Shown: positions 1 through 7,356 of the stretch, in pieces
Layout of the letters: each line of letters opens with the position of its first letter
Numbering within the stretch: the stretch's first letter is position 1
Assembly: GCA_964397295.1 (NCBI GenBank)
Contig: CAYNJG010000007.1
Coordinates: 1-64,000, forward strand
From: CAYNJG01 sp964397295
GTDB taxonomy: Bacteria > Planctomycetota > Planctomycetia > Pirellulales > Pirellulaceae
Length of the DNA stretch: 64,000 bases
Reading direction: 5' to 3'
The notes under the pieces: model-generated
Told to the model about the DNA's origin: nothing
Seen by the model: only the letters and a program-made list of their open reading frames with translations
Databases searched by the model: none
Program-made: the position numbers and the translations under genes

Positions 1-659
1 ACTTCGCACTCGCCGTTGGCAGTCCATTCGGCCTTAGCCATTCCGTTAGCTATGGAATTATCAGCGCCAAAGGCCGTTGGGACCTGGCGCTAGGTCAAAG
101 CGCAGTTCGTTTCCAAGACTTTCTGCAAACAGACGCAGCCATCAATCCCGGAAACAGCGGTGGTCCGCTTTTGAACCTCAAAGGCGAAGTCATCGGTATC
201 AACACTGCCATCGCAAGCAGTTCGGGCGGCAACGAAGGTATTGGGTTCTCGATCCCAATTCATCTTGCGTTGCAAGTCGCGCGACAACTGATCCGAGACG
301 GTGCCATTTCGACGGCCTACCTCGGCGTGAGACTCGATCACGATTTCACGGCGAAACTGTCTGGCGATCGCGCATTGACCGAGAAGCTTGGATTGCCAAG
401 AAACGAAGGAGCGTTCGTCAAAGCCGTTACGCCTAACTCACCAGCAGACGACGCTCGCCTCCGTCCTGGCGATGTGGTCACCGAGTTCAACGGTATCCGG
501 GTTGAAGATGATGATCACTTGATCAACCTCGTCAGCCTAACTCCGATCAACAACGTCGTGTCAGTCGCAATCGTTCGCAATCGGCAGGCGTACATGGTGC
601 AAGTTCGAGTCGGTCGCCGACGTGACTTTGAGGTCGCAGGAAAAGCGAAAGCTCGCTAG
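1..659 (+). CDS. HtrA/DegP-type serine protease with PDZ domain (5' truncated)
   Basis: The reading frame is open from the left edge, so the start and the catalytic His and probably Asp lie outside the window. The visible part begins inside the trypsin-like domain (VGSPFGL) and contains the nucleophile motif GNSGGPL with the Ser codon at 156-158. The following substrate-pocket stretch ends in GIGFSIP. A PDZ domain follows from about base 340 (TAYLGVRL, then AFVKAVTPNSPADDARLRPGD). Family members are envelope quality-control proteases that degrade misfolded periplasmic proteins. Only one PDZ domain is present, as in DegS and many planctomycete HtrA proteins. The gene converges on menH, and the two stop codons share the palindrome CTAG at 656-659. 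Confidence 0.93.
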   Translation, partial: FALAVGSPFGLSHSVSYGIISAKGRWDLALGQSAVRFQDFLQTDAAINPGNSGGPLLNLKGEVIGINTAIASSSGGNEGIGFSIPIHLALQVARQLIRDGAISTAYLGVRLDHDFTAKLSGDRALTEKLGLPRNEGAFVKAVTPNSPADDARLRPGDVVTEFNGIRVEDDDHLINLVSLTPINNVVSVAIVRNRQAYMVQVRVGRRRDFEVAGKAKAR

Positions 660-1366
660 TCAAAGTGCTGCAAGAACTCCCGCACCAGATGCAGGAACAC
701 GTGCGGTTGTTCTCGATGAACGATGTGCCCGCAAGTCGAAACGATTCGTGCGTCGATGTTGGAAATCGCGCCCATCCGCGTGATCATTTGTGCGTACTTT
801 CGGTCCTGCATCCCGGCGATGGCCATCACGGGCATCGACAACCTGTCTAAATCCGGCCAATAGTCCGGCTGTTTGGCCACAGAATATGCACGCAAGATCG
901 AACTCCAATCATCTCCCGATCGCGCTGCCTTTCTCGCAATTTCGTCGTCGCGAATTCGAGTTGTCAGCGACTTGAATACAGTACTCTCGCTGTACCAATG
1001 TTCCAAAAAATCTCTGCGGCTATCGGCTTCAATGCGATCAGCAATTTTGCAGTCGTTCGCATACCGAGACTCACGTTGTTGTTGATCTTCAAGACCAGGA
1101 TTTCCAGAACAGAAAACCAATCCTGCGCAGGCATCTGGATTCGACAACGCCAACGCCAGGCTAAGTCTTGCTCCCATTGAATAGCCAACGATGATGGATC
1201 GCTCAGGCAACTCGTCGGCCAACTGTGAAACGCCAGCTGCCCAATTTGCGGCGGGCTTTAGCAACGGTGTCACCACCTCGTAGTCGGACAATTCGGCACG
1301 GATCAAATCCCAATCCGAGGGATCACCCATGAAGCCATGCACAAACGTCAGCGGCAGTTTTTTCAT
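656..1366 (-). CDS. menH: MenH: 2-succinyl-6-hydroxy-2,4-cyclohexadiene-1-carboxylate synthase
   Basis: This is a 236-residue alpha/beta hydrolase that would eliminate pyruvate from the MenD product during menaquinone synthesis in the cytoplasm. The oxyanion-side motif HGFMGD is at residues 10-15. The nucleophile elbow GYSMGA places the catalytic Ser at residue 63. A late GHIVHREQP supplies the probable catalytic His. The length fits MenH. Its ATG overlaps the menD stop by four bases (ATGA), so translation is probably coupled, and this pairing with menD is the main reason for choosing MenH over a generic hydrolase. There is no signal peptide. Confidence 0.88.
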   Translation of the reverse strand: MKKLPLTFVHGFMGDPSDWDLIRAELSDYEVVTPLLKPAANWAAGVSQLADELPERSIIVGYSMGARLSLALALSNPDACAGLVFCSGNPGLEDQQQRESRYANDCKIADRIEADSRRDFLEHWYSESTVFKSLTTRIRDDEIARKAARSGDDWSSILRAYSVAKQPDYWPDLDRLSMPVMAIAGMQDRKYAQMITRMGAISNIDARIVSTCGHIVHREQPHVFLHLVREFLQHFD

Positions 1367-2976
1367 TTGGAGATCTCCGCTCGCAGTTGTGATCTTACTT
1401 CTTCGTTGTAAGCGCGATCAGTTTTCACCTCGATTACCTGACTGGTATTGGATTGGCAGCCTTTCGAATAAGCCTCTACGAACTCAGATAAGGTTGCCAC
1501 ACTTTGGTACGCCAAGCCAAACATGGATGCAGCCTTTTCGAATTCGATCGCGTGAGGCGTCGAGAAATACTGCTCAAAGTGTTCATTCTGCTTGATAGGG
1601 AGCAAATCGAAAATCCCACCGCCATGATTGTTGATTATCACAAGGAGGATTGGAAACGCTGACTTTGCCACCAGAGCCAATGAGTTTAAATCATGCAATG
1701 CCGAAAGGTCTCCTAGTACGATTGTGGTCGGACATTCCAAACCACTCGCCGCGCCGACTCCAGTCGCGATCAAACCATCAATGCCGCTGGCACCACGATT
1801 CGCCAACACGACAACATTCGTTTCTTCGGGCCAGAAACCGTACCAGTCTAGATCACGAATGGGAGTGCTATTGCCGATCATCAATGCATGCCCGGATTGA
1901 AGAAGGCTACTTATCTCAAACGCTAATCGCGGCTCACTCAGTTGATCTCCCTGCGAGTCGAAAACACGCCGAACGGCACCTCGTCGCGACTCTTCGGCTG
2001 ACACCCACGCTTCACGGAATTCAGCCGCAGTGCTACTGACCGATCGGACTTCCGCCGAATCGATCCGAGCAACAGTGCGTTCTATCTCCAAGTGATTTGG
2101 ATTGATGACAATATCGCGCGGCGTCAAATGAATAAAGCGAGTTTGCTTCAACTCCGACGTATAAGTCAACCAGTTTTTGGAGACAATTCGTCCTCCGACG
2201 TGTATCACCGTATCGGGTTGTGGCAACTTGGCATTGGTGACGACATCGGGCGCAATTCCTCGCATACCACTGGTAACGTCCGTCAGTAGCGGGGCGCCAA
2301 TGCGCGTCGCAAGCTGCTTTATGGTTGCGGCTTCCTCCGGCCGACACCCACCAGCGATGACAAGCACGTTGCCCCTGACTGCGATTTGCTTTGCCAACGA
2401 AGGTTGTTCGTTTTTCGCCAGCGTGGGAATCTCACCTATGGCTGGTGAAGGCAGCGTCTCCAATCCAAACGGCTCACGAAACATCCAATTCAGATGGACC
2501 GGTCCCGAATTCGACTCAGCAATCGCGCGCATCACCTTGTCGCAAACGTATTCATTGCCAAGTTCCTGATTGGGACAAGACATGTCGAAGAACCAGCGTG
2601 GGTAGCTCCCGAAAATTTGTCGCTGTTCGATCGTCTGGTTGGCGCCGCTGTCCCGCAACTCAGGAGGTCGATCTGCAGTGAACAGCAGCATAGAAACACA
2701 TTCGGTAGACGCTTCGATCACAGCCGGCATCGCGTTAGCTACAGCGGTTCCGGAAGTACAAACGAACACGCCCGGTTTACCCACCGCTCGGCCGTAACCC
2801 AACGCTGCGAACGCGAGCGCTCGTTCATCAAAGTGCTGCGTCACCTTTACATCGTTGCGTTCGGCAATCGCCAACGTCAGCGGTGTACATCGGGAACCCG
2901 GAGCGAGGAAGAAATGATCGATCCTATTGCGCACGCAAATCTCGATAGCAAGTGCGGCCCAAAGACGATCTAACAT
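1363..2976 (-). CDS. menD: MenD: SEPHCHC synthase (thiamine-diphosphate enzyme)
   Basis: The 537-residue protein joins isochorismate and 2-oxoglutarate, the first committed step of the menaquinone branch. The N-terminal ThDP pyrimidine-binding domain shows FFLAPGSRCTPL, HFDERALAF and the GYGRA segment. The C-terminal cofactor motif reads GDLSALHDLN and is followed by the NNHGGGIF segment, both characteristic of MenD. Full length matches the family. It is followed by menH with a four-base overlap and is divergent from the small gene at 3110 across 133 bases, which should hold its promoter. Its partners menF and ubiE lie 43 kb away in this window. Confidence 0.95.
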   Translation of the reverse strand: MLDRLWAALAIEICVRNRIDHFFLAPGSRCTPLTLAIAERNDVKVTQHFDERALAFAALGYGRAVGKPGVFVCTSGTAVANAMPAVIEASTECVSMLLFTADRPPELRDSGANQTIEQRQIFGSYPRWFFDMSCPNQELGNEYVCDKVMRAIAESNSGPVHLNWMFREPFGLETLPSPAIGEIPTLAKNEQPSLAKQIAVRGNVLVIAGGCRPEEAATIKQLATRIGAPLLTDVTSGMRGIAPDVVTNAKLPQPDTVIHVGGRIVSKNWLTYTSELKQTRFIHLTPRDIVINPNHLEIERTVARIDSAEVRSVSSTAAEFREAWVSAEESRRGAVRRVFDSQGDQLSEPRLAFEISSLLQSGHALMIGNSTPIRDLDWYGFWPEETNVVVLANRGASGIDGLIATGVGAASGLECPTTIVLGDLSALHDLNSLALVAKSAFPILLVIINNHGGGIFDLLPIKQNEHFEQYFSTPHAIEFEKAASMFGLAYQSVATLSEFVEAYSKGCQSNTSQVIEVKTDRAYNEEVRSQLRAEISK

Positions 2977-3109
2977 ACGATATGCGGACGAGTTCGAACT
3001 GAGAGATGAAAGGACCTGTTACTTGTACCGCAATTGCGGATTCCGCGCAACTACATTATGGCAAGACGACGACCAACATTGGCTAAACTTTTTTCGCTAT
3101 GATGAAGAG

Positions 3110-3505
3110 ATGAACAAAAACCAGCAAGATAAGTCCGCCGCAACTCCCAAGACCAACGACACAAATATGGAAGTAGTCGAGCAAGTCGATTCGAATCAGC
3201 TTCAACATTTCGTCACAACCATCAAGACCGCAGAGCAACAGGTTGGTGAGAATATTATCCAAGCTTTGCAACACGACGGTACAGTCGCCGTGCTTACGAC
3301 AGTAGTAGTCGGGCCAGACGGACAGCAACGTGTTGTCTCGGCAGCGTTGAAGCCTGAAATGATGCAGCAAGTGCAAACCATTCTGATGAAGGCACAAACG
3401 GAACGCGAAGAAGAAGAGCCTTGCGTTGGCTTTCATTGTCTCGTCAAACCGAAACAAGAAATCGCCAGCTCCGACACGACTGACGAAAAATCTCCGAAAG
3501 CGTAA
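3110..3505 (+). CDS. Small hypothetical protein, charged, 131 residues
   Basis: I do not recognise the family. I chose the ATG at 3110 because GAAGAG precedes it and the longer frame upstream runs antisense into the menD 5' end. The protein is soluble, with no signal peptide or membrane segment. It has a polar, low-complexity N-terminus, a central part that alternates helix and strand (residues about 25-95, including TVAVLTTVVVGPDGQQRVVS), an acidic stretch REEEEP, and a C-x4-C pair in CVGFHCLVKPK. The C-terminus is again polar. It lies nine bases before the FGE-like gene, so the two are probably co-transcribed. A role cannot be given. Confidence 0.7.
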   Translation: MNKNQQDKSAATPKTNDTNMEVVEQVDSNQLQHFVTTIKTAEQQVGENIIQALQHDGTVAVLTTVVVGPDGQQRVVSAALKPEMMQQVQTILMKAQTEREEEEPCVGFHCLVKPKQEIASSDTTDEKSPKA

Positions 3506-3514
3506 GGCACAAAC

Positions 3515-4312
3515 ATGGGTTTTTGCACCGCACTGTTCACAATCGTTCTGGGCTTACTTCCCCCAGTCGACAAAGCCGAACAAACCCAAATTCTAAAAGT
3601 GTTTCGCTCCGAGTTCGTTAAGATCACTCCGGGCGAGGGTCAATTCCCAAAGACATTTTTGATGGGCTGCCAACAAGCTCAAGGAAAAACGGCTCAACAA
3701 GAAATCACGATAAAGCACCACTTTGAAATTAGCAAATACGAGGTGCCGCAGAATCTCTGGCGAGTCGTGATGGGTTCAAATCCAAGCGCATGGAAGGGAC
3801 CTCGCAACTCGGTCGAAAAACTGTCGCTGGATGAAGCGATCTCGTTTTGCGAAAAAGCTACTGAACTCATGAGGAAGTCGAAGCTCATCAGTGACGACGA
3901 AGAGATTCGACTCCCGACGGAAACCGAATGGGAATACGCCGCGCGCGCTGGCACAACAACGAAGTATTCGTTCGGCAAAGACAAGACAGAGCTTAACGAG
4001 TACGCATGGTCAACACACAACGCTGCGGGCAACGACCCACCCGTAGGCGCGAAAAAGCCAAATCCCTGGGGCCTATACGACGTCCATGGGTACCTCTGGG
4101 AATGGTGCTCGAAGCCCGAGCAACTAAAGAACAAGGCGAGCGAAAAAGCAAACGGGGGCCACAAAGAAAGAACAGGAATCATCCGTGGCGGAAGTTGGAA
4201 AGATGCCGCAGAGAAACTAACCAGTTGTTCGCGCAGCGAAGTGTCCGCCGAATTGCGAGACTCGGCGGTAGGATTGCGATGTGTTTTGGCAAAAGCAGGA
4301 AACGCCCGCTGA
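3515..4312 (+). CDS. FGE-sulfatase (SUMF1/EgtB-like) domain protein, exported
   Basis: The 265-residue protein begins with a hydrophobic segment (GFCTALFTIVLGLLP) that looks like a signal peptide or anchor. The fold of formylglycine-generating enzymes follows: the MG turn (FLMGC), FEISKYEVPQNLWRVVMG, the family hallmark LPTETEWEYAARAGT, NPWGLYDVHGYLWEWC, and the closing RGGSW and GLRCVL. In true FGE two Cys follow GGS[YW] within about eight residues. Here the equivalent stretch (GGSWKDAAEKLTSC) lacks that pair, so sulfatase activation is unlikely. A structural or binding role is more plausible. Such paralogues are common in planctomycetes. Confidence 0.87.
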   Translation: MGFCTALFTIVLGLLPPVDKAEQTQILKVFRSEFVKITPGEGQFPKTFLMGCQQAQGKTAQQEITIKHHFEISKYEVPQNLWRVVMGSNPSAWKGPRNSVEKLSLDEAISFCEKATELMRKSKLISDDEEIRLPTETEWEYAARAGTTTKYSFGKDKTELNEYAWSTHNAAGNDPPVGAKKPNPWGLYDVHGYLWEWCSKPEQLKNKASEKANGGHKERTGIIRGGSWKDAAEKLTSCSRSEVSAELRDSAVGLRCVLAKAGNAR

Positions 4313-4343
4313 CAAATTGTCAGTCACTTCGCCGAGGAAATCG

Positions 4344-4949
4344 ATGACTGCCGACGATTCTCATTTGCTTCCGAGTTTAGATTGTCGATGGCAAGATTGG
4401 TTGATTCCTATCGACTGCCAAAACGTTACGCTTCAATCGGCATTGGATTCGGCGGGTCATATTGCCGCAAAGCCCGAAGAAATACCTCTGATTATTCGCC
4501 TGTGTGAGAACCCAACATTCGAAATCCCCGGGTTTGGATTTGAGGGCGCCGTTACGCTGCAAGACCACGACTGCATTCATGCGCTGCTTGGCCGTGGCCT
4601 ACTTTCGAAAGACGAAGCATTCGTGATTGGCTTCACGATGGGTAGCACAAACCGGATTTCTACAGCTCAAGAGAAAATCTTCCAATGGGCGGCGCGGTAC
4701 CTTTATCCCAAGAACTACAGATTCGACGACGAAGACATTCACATTTTCAAAGACGCACTACGACTCGGATTCATCTCGGATTGCCAACCGCTCAACAGAG
4801 TTGACTATCAAACCTTGACGTCAAAAACACTGCGCGATATCCGCAGCGAATTGGGAATCGAGGTAGACCTGCTCAAGGCCTACTATCGCATTGAAACTCG
4901 GCGATATGAAAAGTCCAAGGCAAGCCAACGACTACTTCGTGCTAACTAG
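4344..4949 (+). CDS. COQ4-like protein with HDxxHx11E metal-ligand motif
   Basis: This is a 201-residue soluble protein. The ATG at 4344 was preferred over an upstream one at 4281 because GAGGAA precedes it and the longer version overlaps the FGE-like gene by 32 bases. His75, Asp76, His79 and Glu91 form HDCIH, then 11 residues, then E. That is the spacing of the putative zinc-ligand motif that defines eukaryotic COQ4 of ubiquinone synthesis. A second helical half follows (FTMGST, then FQWAARYLYP). The general layout also resembles COQ4, but the rest is too diverged for me to be certain. It converges on the GspM-like gene, and both stop codons use the same CTAG (4946-4949). Confidence 0.62.
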   Translation: MTADDSHLLPSLDCRWQDWLIPIDCQNVTLQSALDSAGHIAAKPEEIPLIIRLCENPTFEIPGFGFEGAVTLQDHDCIHALLGRGLLSKDEAFVIGFTMGSTNRISTAQEKIFQWAARYLYPKNYRFDDEDIHIFKDALRLGFISDCQPLNRVDYQTLTSKTLRDIRSELGIEVDLLKAYYRIETRRYEKSKASQRLLRAN

Positions 4950-5866
4950 TTGACGCCAGACGCCAACTCCGGTGCGCTCAGTACATCGTGAACAGACTTG
5001 CCGATGGGCAAATCAACAATCGTTCCGTCAACTTCGACCAACACGGAGCGAGGCTGTACGTCAATGACTTCGATACTGTGCACCGAAACGTCAATTCTCT
5101 CACCGCGTTGCAGTCGCTTCGTTTCCTGCGACTGCCCCACTTTGAACCAAGCCTCCGGTAGGCCTGACTTGTCAAACGTGACCGAAGACAAAACAATCCA
5201 TTTCAAAGTGGCGCCCGCCTCACGGGAAAAGACATTGCGACGCGTGATCTGGGCGTAGTCTCCGATGTCATCGAAAGCAAGTCGTTGCCCAATCTCGGAC
5301 GAGAGTTCCGATTTTCGATCACACCCAGGAAGCCCCAAGGCCTCGCCGGAAACACTCATACTGAATCGACCACCTGCTAACGGCGTAAGGCTGAATGAGT
5401 TTATTTTCTGAAGATGCCCGCCGCGATAGAATCCAAAAAAGAACCCACTGACATTTTCCAAACGTCCCATCCCATTGATCACAAATCGGTATCGTTTGAA
5501 AGCCTCTTTCTGTTGTCCATCGGCATCTTTTACAGTGACGACTTCAGGAATCTTCACGTCGACCGAAGACTGAGAAATGCTGTTGCTTTCCACGAGCTTC
5601 GTCAGCCAATCGTGATACTGTGACTTAGCAGCTACGGTGTCGTAAGGCAATGAAAACCGATCGAAGTCGCTTAGCGCATCGTCAACATGGATACCTTGCT
5701 GAATCAGTTCTTCCGCCTTCTCTGTTTTTCGAGCAACTACATCAGATTCTGTTTCCCCACTTGACGCTGAGCCGTCCAAAAACGCCAGCAACCCAAATTG
5801 ATCACCAACCCAAGCACCAACGACTAATACCATCACTCCCAACAAGATCTTTGTTCGATTATCCAC
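4946..5866 (-). CDS. GspM/PilO-like inner-membrane component of type II secretion
   Basis: From a GTG at 5866 the protein has 306 residues: a short basic cytoplasmic tip (VDNRTK), one transmembrane helix (about residues 7-27), a Ser/Glu-rich linker with coiled-coil character, and a periplasmic region. This topology and its position directly after the GspL-like gene match GspM or PilO, which brace the assembly platform. An upstream in-frame ATG at 5968 would put 34 residues inside the previous gene and hide the membrane helix behind an Arg-rich stretch, so GTG is preferred. It then overlaps the previous stop by eight bases. The C-terminal half (VFSREAGATLK, then RGERIDVSVHSIEVIDV) recalls GspC/PilP-like beta domains, which may explain the lack of a separate gspC. 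Confidence 0.72.
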   Translation of the reverse strand: MDNRTKILLGVMVLVVGAWVGDQFGLLAFLDGSASSGETESDVVARKTEKAEELIQQGIHVDDALSDFDRFSLPYDTVAAKSQYHDWLTKLVESNSISQSSVDVKIPEVVTVKDADGQQKEAFKRYRFVINGMGRLENVSGFFFGFYRGGHLQKINSFSLTPLAGGRFSMSVSGEALGLPGCDRKSELSSEIGQRLAFDDIGDYAQITRRNVFSREAGATLKWIVLSSVTFDKSGLPEAWFKVGQSQETKRLQRGERIDVSVHSIEVIDVQPRSVLVEVDGTIVDLPIGKSVHDVLSAPELASGVN

Positions 5867-7352
5867 GTGGCACCTCGCGATCGTCCGAGTTCGGCGTGAC
5901 CTTGGGTTCCAACGTGCGAACGGGACTAGGTGCGACGGATATTGTTGTTTTGAATCTCCATGCGGCATTCGCGCGATTCGATGCGTCGACGATTCGTCTA
6001 CTGGTGATCGCGTGACGACTGTCTCTAATTCCCTTTTCCAAATCCAATCGAACGCTTGATTCCGTAACCTCCACGGGCAACTCGATCCGCCCGCGTTGGC
6101 CGGGTTCCACTGACATCTCTAGGTTGCCAATAACCGTGGCTTTGTTAGCCGGCGGTAGTTTTTCAGAGAGAAAGTGTAGCTCGTCCAGCCAATTGATTTC
6201 GTTGGCTTGCCATGCCTCGACCGCACTAAGCATCGCCTGTTTTGTCTGTGCCCGCTTCAACGGTTTTATGAGTTGCTCGAGCTTATCTTGTTGGAGTTTC
6301 AATTCGATCTGAGCATCGGCGGCTTGCTCCCATACCAAATAGCCAGCGAACGCCAAGACGGAAGCAGCTAACATGCCCCAAAACCCAAACCGGCTCCATA
6401 ATGTTGGCTTAGCTGGCGGCCGTTTCGGATCGAGCAAATTTACGTGCATCGCTTTCGCATTCCATGCACAGGCCGTTCCGATTAGATTCGCGAATCGAGA
6501 AGGCTGCCCAACCTTCGAAACCTGCTTTGCGTCGTCTGCGAGTTGGTCGAACGGATTGACCAAGTTTACCGGTAGTACAAGTTTGTCGTGCAGTGTTTTC
6601 GCAGCGTCTTTCTGATCGGCATCGCTTGTTCCGATCAGATAGACGCGTGGTTCTTCGTCGTCTGGATGGCCTACCAATGTTAGCGTACGCTGAATTTCGC
6701 CAGCCAATTGATCGATTACCGACTGATCGTCGCCAGTGCCACGCGGAATCGTGCGAAACAGAATAGGTTTTCCTTCTTCCACCACCGCCAAATCCGTGTC
6801 TTGATCGGTCGTCGTTACCACGATCGAACTCCGCGCAGGATGTTGAGCGACTTGGTTAAGCAAACTCACCGCCCCAATACCGCCGAACGTAATCGCTTCC
6901 AATCGAACACTCTGTTCCTTGAATCGCTGCACCCACGTTTCGATTGACTTGTTCGCTATCGTAAACGTTAAAACGTCTCGAGGTTCGGCATCGTCCACCT
7001 GTTGACTGAGCACAAAATCATGAACGCATTCAGCGCTGTCATCCGCCATCTGCGAGAGCATATTGCCGACCAACTCAGGCAACTCGGCTTCCGTGGCTGG
7101 TGGTAGATTCAACGAATTGACGTCCAGGTCACCTCGTGGCAACAGTAGAACGGCACGTGTCACGCCTACGGACGACGATCGCAACTCGTGGCGAATGTTC
7201 TGTATCAGTGTCGAAGGATCGCCGTGCTCAATTGAACCCGCCAAAACTAAATCCGGTCGATTCGGCGACTCCCGTACGACGACGTAGCGACACACGGGTT
7301 GCGTGGCTTGGACAAATAGACAGGTCGGCGAGGAAGTTAACTTATCAAGCAT
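5859..7352 (-). CDS. GspL / PilM-PilN-like fusion, type II secretion platform
   Basis: The protein has about 497 residues from the ATG at 7352. The first about 310 residues form a soluble domain resembling the actin-like PilM/GspL fold (short beta segments such as AVLLLPRGDLDVNSL and SSIVVTTTDQDTDLAVV). A single transmembrane helix follows at about residues 325-345 (GFWGMLAASVLAFAGYLVW), then a coiled coil (QIELKLQQDKLEQLIKPLK) and a small periplasmic domain, as in GspL or a PilM-PilN fusion. Such proteins link the GspE ATPase to the inner-membrane platform. It starts four bases after the gspK stop and overlaps the GspM-like gene. Earlier in-frame ATGs at 7376 and 7391 would overlap gspK. Confidence 0.78.
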   Translation of the reverse strand: MLDKLTSSPTCLFVQATQPVCRYVVVRESPNRPDLVLAGSIEHGDPSTLIQNIRHELRSSSVGVTRAVLLLPRGDLDVNSLNLPPATEAELPELVGNMLSQMADDSAECVHDFVLSQQVDDAEPRDVLTFTIANKSIETWVQRFKEQSVRLEAITFGGIGAVSLLNQVAQHPARSSIVVTTTDQDTDLAVVEEGKPILFRTIPRGTGDDQSVIDQLAGEIQRTLTLVGHPDDEEPRVYLIGTSDADQKDAAKTLHDKLVLPVNLVNPFDQLADDAKQVSKVGQPSRFANLIGTACAWNAKAMHVNLLDPKRPPAKPTLWSRFGFWGMLAASVLAFAGYLVWEQAADAQIELKLQQDKLEQLIKPLKRAQTKQAMLSAVEAWQANEINWLDELHFLSEKLPPANKATVIGNLEMSVEPGQRGRIELPVEVTESSVRLDLEKGIRDSRHAITSRRIVDASNRANAAWRFKTTISVAPSPVRTLEPKVTPNSDDREVPRG

Positions 7353-7356
7353 CGTT

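Noticed and set aside
2494..2973. 159-residue plus-strand frame opposite menD
   Set aside because: Antisense to a clearly conserved enzyme, with no family similarity.
5869..5968. Upstream ATG for the GspM-like protein
   Set aside because: It adds an Arg-rich stretch coding in the previous gene's frame-shifted sequence and places the membrane helix internally. The GTG at 5866 gives the expected topology.
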